Shown: one piece after another, positions 1 to 9,366 of the stretch
Layout of the letters: every line of letters begins with the position of its first letter
Position numbering within the stretch: position 1 is the stretch's first letter
Source: Selaginella moellendorffii
Taxonomy: Eukaryota; Streptophyta; Lycopodiopsida; Selaginellales; Selaginellaceae
Direction of reading: 5' to 3'
Length of the DNA: 64,000 nucleotides
NCBI RefSeq assembly: GCF_000143415.4
Contig: NW_003314326.1
Span: 190,945 to 254,944, forward strand
Notes under the pieces: generated by a model
The model's database searches: none
What the model saw: the letters and a program-made list of their open reading frames with translations, nothing else
Told to the model about the DNA's origin: nothing
Made by a program: the position numbers and the translations under genes

Positions 1-579
1 CACATTTCCAGACGCCACGTCCCGGTCGTTCATGGAATCAAACATCCTCCTGGCTTGCTGGAGGCGTCCAGCTTGGGTGTAGGCAGCCAGCATCGTGTTC
101 TTACACACCACATCCTTAAACTGGACAGGCATCCTTGCAAAAACGCTCTCCGCTTTGACAAGATGCCCGCTTCGGGAGAATGCCGTGAGCATCGCAGTCC
201 ACGACACCAGATTTCTCCCTTCCATCGAGTTGAACAGGCGCTCCATCTCTTGCAGTCGCCCATTGCCGGCATACGCAGCCAAGAGCGCATTGCTGGCGGC
301 GTGGTGGTGGCCACGATCACCGGGGATGGCATCGAACACCTTGCGAGCTTCCTCTACGCTCCCGCATCGGCCATACATGGCGATGAGCCGAGAGGAGAGC
401 TGGCAATCCTGATCATCGCGTAGCATCCCGGATCGACCGAGCTGGGCGTGGATCCGGCGGGCCGCGGTCAGTTGCGTGCACGAGTGGATGAGAGCAATAC
501 ATTCCGACCGCGACGGAGGCGGTGGCGACGCTACTGCTGCTGATGCTGCTGTGTGGAAGGCGGCATCACGCTGTGTCAT
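1..579 (-). CDS. PPR protein, N-terminal part (cut by window edge)
   Basis: An open frame of 193 codons starts at the ATG at 579 and runs off the window at base 1, so the C-terminus is not seen. PPR proteins bind organellar RNA and act in plastids or mitochondria. A low-complexity Ala/Ser/Pro leader is followed by a helix ending ARRIHAQLGRSG, then repeats with the usual cores: MYGRCGSVEEARKVFDAI, ALLAAYAGNGRLQEMERLF, NLVSWTAMLTAFSRSGHL and TMLAAYTQAGRLQQARRMF. These are P/S-type PPR motifs of about 31-35 residues. No intron is visible. Whether it has E or DYW domains cannot be told. Family assignment is secure; the RNA target is unknown. Confidence 0.88.
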   Translation of the reverse strand, partial: MTQRDAAFHTAASAAVASPPPPSRSECIALIHSCTQLTAARRIHAQLGRSGMLRDDQDCQLSSRLIAMYGRCGSVEEARKVFDAIPGDRGHHHAASNALLAAYAGNGRLQEMERLFNSMEGRNLVSWTAMLTAFSRSGHLVKAESVFARMPVQFKDVVCKNTMLAAYTQAGRLQQARRMFDSMNDRDVASGNV

Positions 580-850
580 GCCTTGGCCAGCGCCATAGCT
601 GATCGATCACTCGATGAAAAGAAAAACGAGTAAAAGTGGCAAGTCAAACATCGGTAGATGGAGGAAGGTCCATCGAAGAGCACTATTTGTGGCTCTAGCC
701 TAGCCCATGATTCCCCTCCTCATTCTCATCTTGTGGGCGATCGCGGGCGACGCTGATCCAGCAATTGCGCCACTGGGGATCCGCCGACATATCTCGAGCT
801 TGCTCGGGGGCAGTAGCAGTGGTCGCCCTAGCAGCGGTGGTAGCAACAGC

Positions 851-1783
851 ATGGTCATGGATGTGTTCTACGTCTCTCACGGCTCGCCCATGCTGCCGTT
901 CGAGGAGATCCCCGCCAGGGATTTCTTCAAGGGCATGGCCAAGCTGGTGAAGCACAAGCCCAAGGCGATTCTCATGGTGTCCGGCCACTGGGAGACCCGG
1001 GATCCGATGGTGAGCACCACAGCGCGCAACCCTACCATTCACGACTTCTACGGCTTCCCTCGCGAGCTCTACGAGGTGAGATCTCTTCGCCCAGTAGGAA
1101 AAGAAGTCTCACCAGAGGGACGATTGTGGCACAGCTCAAGTACGAGGCACCCGGTGCTCCCGACGTAGCAAGGCGAGCCAAGCAGCTCCTCCAGGACGCT
1201 GGATTCAAGCAAGCCGGCGAGGATCCCAAGCGAGGCCTGGATCACGGTGCATGGGTTCCACTGTGGCTGGCCTTCCCCGACGCCGACATTCCAGTCTTCC
1301 AGCTCTCGCTCCAGTCGCACAAGGACGCCGCCTATCACTACCGGCTGGGCCGCGCGTTAACTCCGCTCACCCGCGAGGGCGTTCTTATCATCGGATCCGG
1401 GACTACCACGCACAACCTCCGGCACATGCTGCCCACCGTCCCGGACTGGGGGAAGGCCTTCGACGACTGGCTCTACGACTGCTTGATCCACCAGAGGTAC
1501 GCGCACAAAAGCAAAGTTGGCTAGCAATGAATGAAGAACTGATGCTCTTTCTCACAGATATGACGAAGTCACGCAGTTCATGGACAAGGCGCCGTATGCC
1601 AAGCTCAACCATCCAACACCCGACCATTTCCTTCCATTGTTGGTGGCATTAGGAGCCGCTGGAGAGGGCGCTACGGCTCAAGCAATCCACAGGAGCTGGC
1701 ATGGAAGCTTCTCCATGGCTAGCTATGTCTTCAAGCCTGCTGTTGGAGCTCCTGGGCCACAACAACAACAACAAGAGCTATGA
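851..1783 (+). CDS. Extradiol ring-cleavage dioxygenase, LigB/DODA family
   Basis: Three exons, 851-1075, 1135-1496 and 1558-1783, join in frame to about 270 residues, the normal size for plant LigB proteins. The family holds non-haem Fe(II) extradiol dioxygenases; some members make betalamic acid from DOPA, but most land-plant homologues have no proven substrate. Visible marks are the N-terminal VSHGSPMLPF with a metal-ligand His, VSGHWETRDP, FYGFPRELYE, LDHGAWVPL and the C-terminal LNHPTPDHFLPLL with further ligand His residues. The ATG at 851 (or 857) starts the family's usual N-terminus. An in-frame ATG at 707 would add 48 residues with a hydrophobic start, and I cannot exclude it. It is convergent with the kinase gene downstream. 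Confidence 0.9.
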
Positions 1784-1923
1784 CTGCTGGTACACAGTTG
1801 GGTGTGAGAAAGAATAAACTCTCTTGACAGGGCGTTGGGCATTTCTCACCCCCGCAGCTTTTCAGCGCTACTAGACAGTGAAGAAATGCGAGCTCTTTGT
1901 TTGTCAAGGAATCGCGTGTTTGT

Positions 1924-3365
1924 CTATCCTTCCATGAGACCTCTCAAGGTGACGGGGCTGCTAACCGGGGCAGCAGCCTCGGCCGGGATGGCCAGAGACT
2001 GCACCAGCAAGTCCGACACGTCCCGCATGGAGGGCCGGCTTGAAGACTCCCTCTGCGTGCACAACCGCGCCAGCTCGCAAACCGAGTAGAGCTCCATGGG
2101 GCACACGTTGCTCATCGACTTGTCCACCAGATCCATCATCCTGTCCCGGCTTTGTAGGAACTGCTGCGCCTGTTCAGCACCACAAACAACATGAGCTCTT
2201 TCTTGCACAAGAGTGTGAGAGAGATTGCGTACCCATTCCACAAGCATGCCGGTCTCCTCGGAGAAGGCCTGCTTTCCCGATAGAACCTCGAGCAGCAGCA
2301 CACCAAAGGAGAACACATCCCCGGCTCGGCTGTACACTCCCCGGTGCACTATCTCCGGGTCCACGTAGCCACCCGTCTTGCGAACCAGTGCCAGCTCCGA
2401 GCTCCCAGCAATAGGCACCCTCCCCAGCCCTGTGATCTGCTCAGCTTTCCAAGGCATTCTCAATTTTCTCAGAAACTAAAGAAAGGAAAGAGTTCCCTCA
2501 TACACCATAGCCCATACCTTTGCGGCAAAGTCTTCAGTGAGGAGTATGTTGCGAGACCTCAAGTCACCGTGTATGACTGGAGGGTTGCATAGGTGGTGGA
2601 GGTATGCCAAGCCGTATGCAGCACCTACGATAATGCGCATTCTTTGCTTCCACGAGAGGTTCTCGTCTCCTGAAACCAGGGACTCGGGGGGTCAGTTCTT
2701 CCCCCGAGACTAACGTACGTACTTATCGAGTTGCCATACCCGTATGCAGGTTCTCAAATAGCGTACCATTGGGAGCGTATTGGAAGAGGAGCATCCTGTA
2801 GGACACAGTTTTCAGAAAAACGAGCTACAGTTTCCATGCCTACCTCTCTTGTTTCTCGTCGCAGATGCCCACGAGGTTTGCCAAATGCTGGTGGTGAACG
2901 CGTGAGAGAAGCTCCATCTGGAAGCAGCAGCCGATTTATTGGGCATCTGCGCGGCCGCGGCTGCAAGAGAAGGGAAGACGCTCGTACCTGGAACCGGAAG
3001 CTGGCTTCCACATCCGAGCACTCGGAAACATCTTGCTTGAGTTTCTTGACAGCCACCTCCATTCCATCCGAGAGAATTCCCTTGTAAACCCGGTTGGTGC
3101 TCCCCTGCCCGATGAGGTTACTAAACCCCTCGCTCAGTAGCTCCACTTCCTGGAGCGTGAAGCTCAGAACGTGTCCTCTAACAGCGCCCTTGACCAGGCT
3201 CTCCTTCCCCTTGGTGCCGCCGCCGGAAGCGACGGGAAGGACGTGGTGCTTGCCGGCCTTGAGCCTCCGGTGGATCATGATGAGCAGCTGGAAGATGGAC
3301 ACGACGAACACTGCCGCGGAGATGACAGACGCTGCTCCAACAATCCCAAATATCCATGTTGCCAT
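1924..3365 (-). CDS. Membrane-anchored receptor-like pseudokinase without ectodomain
   Basis: Five exons (3365-2988, 2917-2844, 2795-2740, 2669-2518, 2475-1924) give 403 residues. Residues about 5-30 form one membrane span directly after the start, followed by a basic stop-transfer stretch. The kinase domain begins near residue 70 with FTLQEVELLSEGFSNLIGQG, the glycine loop and EVAVKKLK (Lys about 107). The catalytic loop reads VIHGDLRSRNILL, Gly replacing Arg of HRD, and no DFG is found after LTEDFAAK, so catalysis is probably lost. This resembles the MRH1-type LRR receptor-like kinases, several of which are predicted pseudokinases. No LRR or other ectodomain is encoded in the 900 bp upstream. 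Whether a distant 5' exon exists cannot be excluded. Confidence 0.8.
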
Positions 3366-4272
3366 AGCTAGCTCTCGAGCATCCCAGATCTACGTCTCAC
3401 CTCTCCACATTCCCTGTCTTTTCAAAGCAGATGACCATTGCAGATTCTCGAGAAAGAGTGACGTCTCCGCGAGCCTGCATTGCCTTCGCCCCTGTTCGTC
3501 ACCACGAAAAACATTTAATCTTTTGAGCCATCGTCCATTCCAAAGATCACTGACCTGGCCGATGCGAGAGCAGCAGCAGCAGCAGCAGCACTGGACAGCA
3601 CTACTGGTGCGATATTCCGATCATGAGAGTTATGGATCATGGACCACCAAACTCCCCAGAGGCGAGGCAGTAGTGAGGAGCATCCATCAGTCCCTCTCAC
3701 TTTGCCTCGCCTTTCTCCACTGTGTGCCTGCCACTTCCCTTGTTTGCTTTGATTAGAGTATTCGCTAAGGAGACTACCTTGAGAAAAAAATTCCAGGAGA
3801 CAGCTTCGCTCCATGTGTCCGTCACTCTGGATGACGATGACCCACACCAACGTATAATTTATGAAGTGAGTTGCGCCCTTTCTCTTTCTCTTTCTCTTTG
3901 GAGATTTAACTCCATGTCCATGCTTTGCTTCACTTTTGTTCCAAAAGGAGAAGGGAAATGGCTGTATTGTCTGCTTGTCCGTGTCGTCATCGGCATTCAT
4001 CCATAGGTGTACGTAGCCACCTTGTCTATTCCAACTTTTGCCAATGTACCACCTTTGCCTTTTTCCTGCCTCGAAACTTTATTTCCTGTCAAGCCAGCCT
4101 CAGAAGAAAAGGATTGAAAACAGGAGAAACGAACGCACCGAGGGACGACGATCTAGTAGCTGGTTAGTTGGAGCAAGCCCGTGCTTTGCTTTGTAGGTGG
4201 AGCACGCATAAGTTGCATGGAGCCTGGCTTTTAAGCAGTAGCCAAGTGAGATAATCGCGCCTCTGGGATGCC
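3366..4272. other. Intergenic stretch, no supported gene
   Basis: This is the shared 5' region of the pseudokinase (-) and a GH17 gene (+). It holds a CAG repeat near 3570-3590 and a pyrimidine-rich (TTTCTC) run near 3880-3900. The open frames here have no family features. I see no LRR coding sequence for the kinase and no RNA gene. Confidence 0.5.
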
Positions 4273-5399
4273 ATGAACAGCAGGAAAGTAATCTGGTACT
4301 CCTACGTGCTCTGGAGCAGCCTGCTCGGCGACAGCCAAGCACAAGGTGCGTAGCATTTTCCTCCGTTTCCTGGTGTTTGCTTGGTGGAGCCTTAACTTCA
4401 TCCAAAGTTATGGCAGTAGCTCCTCCACAGTTTGGAGTGAACTATGGCCGCGTCGCCAGCAACCTTCCCAGGCCAGCCGATGTTGCCAACCTGGTGGCCG
4501 GGGAAGGGATCAGCAGGGTGAGGATTCTGGACATAGAGCCAGCGGTTCTTCGGGCATTTGCACGCTTTGGATCCCCGGTGAGAATGTCCGTCACCCTGCC
4601 CACCGAAATGATCTTCGACGTGGCCATGAGCGAGAGCTGCGCGCGTGCGTGGTTCTACCAGCACATCTTCCCTTACAGAGCCCAGATCGAGACCATCCTC
4701 GTCGGCAACGAGATCCTCACGCTGCACCAAGAGATGGCCAGGCTCCTGGTCCCGGCCATGGAAAACTTGCACCGCGTGTTGGTCAGCGTCGGGATGAGCC
4801 GAGCCATCCGGGTTTCCACAGCTCACGCCATGGACATCCTGGACAGCACCGATCCTCCTTCCAGCGGATCGTTTGGGAGCAAGTACCGCGAGACCCTGCG
4901 AAGAATGCTCTACTTTCTGCTCGTCACAAACTCCTCCTTCACTGTCAACGTCTACCCATACTACGTCTACCAGCAGGACAAAGGCCGCACTGTCTCTCTC
5001 GACTACGCGCTTGGAAACGTGAGCGCCGACGCCATGATGGATCCACACACTGGCCTCAACTACACCAGCCTGCTCAAAGCTCAGCTGGACGCCGTCTACT
5101 CGGCCATGACCAAGCTGGGCTACGGCGGGGTGCGACTCGTGGTGTCCGAGACGGGCTGGCCGTCGAGCGGAGGATTTGGGGCCAGCAAGAAGAAATCCTG
5201 TCACTTCTTCTGCAACCTCCTTCAGGAGGTTTCTAGCGGAGCTGGGACGCCCTTGAGACCACACCACCCTATTCAGGCTTACCACTTTGCGCTCTTCAAC
5301 GAGAACCTCAAGCGCGGCGCCGTGGAGCAAAACTTTGGTATCTTCTACCCCAACATGACCAGGGTTTACCCATGCATTTGCTCCGAGGGAGTTGACTAA
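4273..5399 (+). CDS. Glucan endo-1,3-beta-glucosidase, GH17 family
   Basis: Exon 1 (4273-4345) encodes a signal peptide ending near GDSQAQ; exon 2 (4417-5399) carries the whole catalytic domain. The split codon G|TA restores the frame, giving 351 residues. GH17 enzymes hydrolyse beta-1,3-glucan (callose and similar) outside the plasma membrane. Visible marks are FGVNYGRVASNLP at the mature N-terminus, the acid/base Glu in VGNEIL (residue about 123) and the nucleophile Glu in VSETGWPSSG (about 269), then the final FALFNENLKRG and QNFGIFYPN. There is no C-terminal X8/CBM43 domain or GPI signal. It faces a second GH17 gene 0.7 kb downstream in opposite orientation. Confidence 0.93.
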
Positions 5400-5611
5400 A
5401 TGACCATGCAGTCTACCATGGTCAAACGCACACTGATGACTAAGCGTGGAAATGAAAAAGCCTGTGCCCTGCGCGTGTGTGTGCGCTTGCAATGGATGTA
5501 GGATCAGCCACAAGGCATGGCCTTCCTAACAGCTCGCTCGTACACAGAGAAAACTCTTAAAGTCAGCGGCATGAGGAGAGCCAAGAGAAAACTCGCCACA
5601 AACTTGTAAGC

Positions 5612-5923
5612 ATGACGGCTGTGCTGGCATCTTTGGCCGCAGTGGTGGTAGTATCGCTGCTGCTGATGAATGCCGGTGGACAACAGCGTCCGGAGCCAAA
5701 TTGCGCGACGGGGCGGACGGCGACGATTCTGAGCTACTGCCTGCCCACTGTTCTCCACGAGAGCCCGCCAAATAGCACCGTCTCACGCCTCTGTTGCAAC
5801 ACTCTGGCTACTTACACCTGGGACTGCCTGTGCGCCCTTGGCCCGCACCAGTTTAGATGGTTCCTCGTCTTCATGGAGGACGTCACCACCTTGTGTGGAG
5901 CCCCAGTTATCGGCTGCAAGTAA
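5612..5923 (+). CDS. Small secreted 8-cysteine LTP-like protein
   Basis: A 103-residue single-exon gene. A signal peptide (about residues 1-23, hydrophobic run VLASLAAVVVVSLLLMNAGG) precedes a short mature domain with the eight-cysteine pattern C-Xn-C-Xn-CC-Xn-CXC-Xn-C-Xn-C, the signature of non-specific lipid-transfer and related hydrophobic-pocket proteins. The CXC is DCLCAL and the last Cys is next to the C-terminal Lys. Such proteins are secreted and bind lipids or act at the cell surface; no ligand can be inferred. It lies between the two convergent GH17 genes, but I see no shared regulatory sequence. Confidence 0.8.
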   Translation: MTAVLASLAAVVVVSLLLMNAGGQQRPEPNCATGRTATILSYCLPTVLHESPPNSTVSRLCCNTLATYTWDCLCALGPHQFRWFLVFMEDVTTLCGAPVIGCK

Positions 5924-6110
5924 GTACTATACTAGCTCCAGATTCTAGTTTAGTGTGATGCTTCATATTGTATTGGTTGTTTTTCTCAGTTTCTCCACAC
6001 GCAAGAAAATCACAGGCAACGAGAGTACACAACACGAATGATCCGCTCAAAGTAACGCTAGTGCTCTCTAGAATCAAAATAATTTTCGGAATGAGAAGTT
6101 AGTGCTTGAA

Positions 6111-7220
6111 TCAGAAAGTGATATCGTAGACCTTGGACATGTCCGGCCTAAACACCCCAAAGTTCTGCTCCGTCACGCCGGGCTTCTGGTTCTCGTTGAA
6201 GAGAGAGAAGATGTAAGCCTGCACGGGAGTGTTGGGCTTGAGAGGAGTGCCAGCGTTTGCAGCAACACGCTGGATCAAGTTCCTGTTAAAAGTGGCAGCA
6301 TTGTCGAGCGAGGCACCAAAGTCACCCGCAGACGGCCAGCCGCTCTCGCTCAGCACGATGCCAACGTCGTCGTGGTTGAGCTTCCGCATGGCCGAGTAGA
6401 CCGTGTCGAGCTGAGCGTCCAACAAGTTGGAGTAGTGCAAGCCCGAGTTGGAGTCATCGAAACCCGCGGCTCCCGGCTGGAGCAGAGAGTAGTCGAGCGC
6501 AAGGTTCTGTCCCTTGTCATCCCTGTAGGCGAAGTATGGATAGGCGTTGACAAGGAGGTAGGAGCCTGTGCGTGCCAAGAAGTCGAGCACCGGTTGCATG
6601 ACACTGCCTCCGATGTCACTCCGAAACATGCCAGCCGACGGAGGGAACGCCGCATTAGCATCCAGAATGTCCATGGCGTGAGCCGTGGACACTTTGACTC
6701 TGGAAGCCACTCCCATGTTGACGAGCGACGTGTAGATGTTGTTCATGGCCGGGACGAGCTGCGGGTTGAGTTCCGGGTTGTATTTGATCACCTCGTTCCC
6801 AACAATGACGACCGAGACGATGGACCCGTACGGCATGACGTTCCCGGCGATCCATCCGTCGGCAGCGGCTTGAGACGAGGCAACCCCGGCAATCTCACCG
6901 TTGCCAAGAGTTATAGCCACCGGAATGCCTTGGCGCGCGAAGGCTTGGATGGCAGCGGGATCGGCATCAAATATCCGAACCATGCCAATGTTTTGGGACT
7001 TGACCAGCTGAGCAACTGCGTCTGGAGCTGGAAGGTTGTCGGCGATTCTGCCATAATTGACACCGATCGCTTGTGTCCCTGCAAACACGGAAGAAACATT
7101 TGGTATGCCAGGCAGTACGTAAAAGAGAAATCTAAAATCTATCCTGTCACACACACCTGCGATCTTGCAGCAAAGAATAAACGCGGCCAGCACAAGCTCC
7201 ATACTGACAGACGGTGCCAT
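6111..7220 (-). CDS. Glucan endo-1,3-beta-glucosidase, GH17 family (second copy)
   Basis: Exon 1 (7220-7157) encodes a signal peptide (MELVLAAFILCCKIAG) and exon 2 (7078-6111) the catalytic domain; together 343 residues. The ATG at 7220 is the only AUG giving a clean signal peptide. Marks are AIGVNYGRIADNLP, the acid/base Glu in IVGNEVI (about 117), the nucleophile Glu in VLSESGWPSAGDFG (about 266) and the terminal FSLFNENQKPG and NFGVFRPDM. It has the same exon plan (one intron just after the signal peptide) as the GH17 gene at 4273-5399 but is clearly diverged, so the pair is old rather than recent. No CBM43 or GPI tail is seen. Confidence 0.93.
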   Translation of the reverse strand: MAPSVSMELVLAAFILCCKIAGVCDRIDFRFLFYVLPGIPNVSSVFAGTQAIGVNYGRIADNLPAPDAVAQLVKSQNIGMVRIFDADPAAIQAFARQGIPVAITLGNGEIAGVASSQAAADGWIAGNVMPYGSIVSVVIVGNEVIKYNPELNPQLVPAMNNIYTSLVNMGVASRVKVSTAHAMDILDANAAFPPSAGMFRSDIGGSVMQPVLDFLARTGSYLLVNAYPYFAYRDDKGQNLALDYSLLQPGAAGFDDSNSGLHYSNLLDAQLDTVYSAMRKLNHDDVGIVLSESGWPSAGDFGASLDNAATFNRNLIQRVAANAGTPLKPNTPVQAYIFSLFNENQKPGVTEQNFGVFRPDMSKVYDITF

Positions 7221-7603
7221 CTCCCCCAAAAATCAAGGCTTGCAACTCGAGCGAAAACATCGTGACTCACACGTCTACTTGTCATCGTCAAAAAGCGTGT
7301 CGGTGGACCCGGACAAGTTGGTAGCGGCCACAAATCTCTTTTGGACAGCCAGTGGCTGAAATGCCACGCACTGAATAAGTGCTCCACCGGCATCCTTGAA
7401 ACTATGATATCAGCCCTGTGCATCCGTATAGAATGGATTCTCACTCATCTTGGGCATAGATCTAAAGACTAGATATGGTCTGGCTACCTGGGCAGCAAGC
7501 AAGCATCACACCGTTAGACAGACCAAAGCTCGTAAGTACCTTGAGTGCGGGGGGACCGCACAAGAACTTTTTAGAAAGAGCTGGAGTACGTAGAAGACTG
7601 GAG
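7221..7603. other. Intergenic stretch
   Basis: Upstream region of the GH17 gene (-) and downstream region of the Z-ISO gene (-). I see no coding exon, RNA gene or repeat here. Confidence 0.4.
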
Positions 7604-8913
7604 CTACCAGTGCAAACTGGAGCTCCCCAAGCGAAGCAACGGGTGCGAGAAATACGCCCCCAAAGTCAGTGCTGTGATGATCAAGTAAGGTAGCCTCAGG
7701 AATTCCTTGTAGAAATCCCGTGGCAGCTTCTGTCGGCCTTGAGCTATAGCCACGAAGGGCACTACACTCGTTCTCTGCCTCACGGCCTCGAAGGCGTCGC
7801 CGTAGCGAAGGGAAAGTCGTCTGTCACCGTTCCACACTCCGAAAAGGTGGTGAGCGAGAAGCCCGATGGACGTGGTCAGCGTGAAGGAGCTGCCGATCCA
7901 TAGCGTGTGAGCAAAACACCACATGAACTGTCCAACCATCTGCGGGTCGAGCAGAGGAAAGGATTCATTTACAACACTGGAATGAATTCGAGCTTGGACT
8001 GTGTAGCATACCTGGGGATGCCGGGTGATTCTCATGATCCCAGTCTCCCACATATGAAGCTTGGGCTTGTCGACAGCAGCAACTTCGAGCAGATTAAACG
8101 TGGACGGATAGAGGAAGAAGAATGACGTAAACGAGAGAAGCCACACCAGCTGATGGACTCCAGGAACGTCTTGGACGTGCCATAGCTGCGCACCTTCGTA
8201 TCTATGGTTGATAAAATACACCTGCGCGAACAAGTGGAGCGTAAATAAGCGCACGACTGGAAGATGTTTCGTGCTTGGTGACTGACCACGGCAGAAACTG
8301 CCAGCGGAAGCGACAGTCCAGCAAAAACAACTCGGTACGCCCTCTCGCCGATGAGCTGCTCGCCTCGGTCGCGAAAACTGGCCAGGCCACTGTGGACCAG
8401 AGCGAAAATGGCGAGCATAGCGGTGATCACGAGCTGCAAAGACACTTATCTCATGAAGAAAGAAACAAGAAAAATAGAAGAAAGATGTACCTCGGGAGAA
8501 TTGTTGGTGAGCGTGGAGAGCCAGTCGACGTAAGCGGTTCCATAGCCCGTGCTTGGATCGAGCCACGCGAAGTAGAGAACCACGGTGACGGCGGCAAGAA
8601 TGGCTGTAAAGTAGAGCCAGGACGAAAGCTTCTGGCTCTGGAGCTCAAACACCGCAGAGTCTTCACCCACGAGCGGAGGAGGACTTTGGTCATCGGCGCT
8701 CGCGGACGGTAGCACCTCGGACTCGTTGGAGACGCGAGCAAAGACAAGAACTCGTCCAAGCCCATGGTAGCGTCGTGATATGGATGTTGGTGCTCCACCA
8801 ATGCCAAAGCCACGAGCACCACCTCCTAGGTTATTTACCTTTGTGATGCGCTGTTGGGCGATGGACGGGCGAGCTACAAGGGCGCAGCGCAGGCACTGCG
8901 CAGCCACGGCCAT
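7604..8913 (-). CDS. Z-ISO: 15-cis-zeta-carotene isomerase, plastid
   Basis: Four exons (8913-8491, 8433-8287, 8221-8012, 7939-7604) with in-phase joins give 371 residues. Z-ISO is a haem-dependent plastid membrane enzyme of the NnrU family that isomerises the 15-cis bond of zeta-carotene between the desaturase steps of carotenoid synthesis. The first about 60 residues look like a transit peptide. The core is strongly conserved: VHSGLASFRDRGEQLIGERA, YFINHRYEGAQLW, YPSTFNLLEVAAVDKPKLH, GIMRITRHPQMVGQ, LLAHHLFGVWNGDRRL, RTSVVPFVAI and FYKEFLRLPYL. Several membrane spans are evident, and His residues in these motifs are candidate haem ligands. Length and order match plant Z-ISO. Confidence 0.94.
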
Positions 8914-9245
8914 GGCCTCCTCGCTCCTCCTTGCTTAGCCTCTGTTTAGCTCATTATTCCACTCACCACATTTTCTGGTGATAACATTCCAGCGCAAGAG
9001 ATTCCTGGCGAATCGGACGAACGCGCCGCGAAGGGTAAAATAGTCGCCGTAAAAACTCTCAATGTTGACGTGGTAATTTCTCCCAGCCATCATCCCGAGA
9101 ATTACGGGAACATCCCTTCTATCCAGGACAGGTATCTTCTATCATCTCCTTAATGAGCAAAGTATGAGCTAAGTAACGCGGCATTGGCCGCGACCCTACA
9201 GCAACGTGCAGCCTGTTTGACTAGCCTCCTAGGCTTTTTAGATTC

Positions 9246-9336
9246 GATCCCAAGTTTCTGGACTACTCATCACTCTCTCCATCGCATTGATCCCAAGTTT
9301 CCGGAGCTCTACTCATCATTCTCTCCATCGCATCGA
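9246..9336. repeat. Two-copy tandem repeat, about 45 bp unit
   Basis: Two adjacent near-copies each begin GATCCCAAGTTT and end CTCTCTCCATCGCAT, separated by about 43 bp start to start. They lie just upstream of the U-box gene start at 9367, in its leader or promoter. The rest of 8914-9366 holds no gene that I can support. Confidence 0.75.
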
Positions 9337-9366
9337 TCATTCCATTCCACTCCATAGCTTGGGTCG

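Noticed and set aside
3515-4000. 161-codon minus-strand frame upstream of the pseudokinase
   Set aside because: No family features, poly-Ala/Lys-Arg bias from simple repeats, and no splice link to the kinase that would supply an ectodomain.
4398-5513. 371-codon frame antisense to the GH17 gene
   Set aside because: It mirrors the strongly conserved catalytic frame; such antisense frames are usual in GC-rich coding sequence.
6102-7265. 387-codon frame antisense to the second GH17 gene
   Set aside because: Same reason; the minus strand carries the catalytic Glu motifs and signal peptide.
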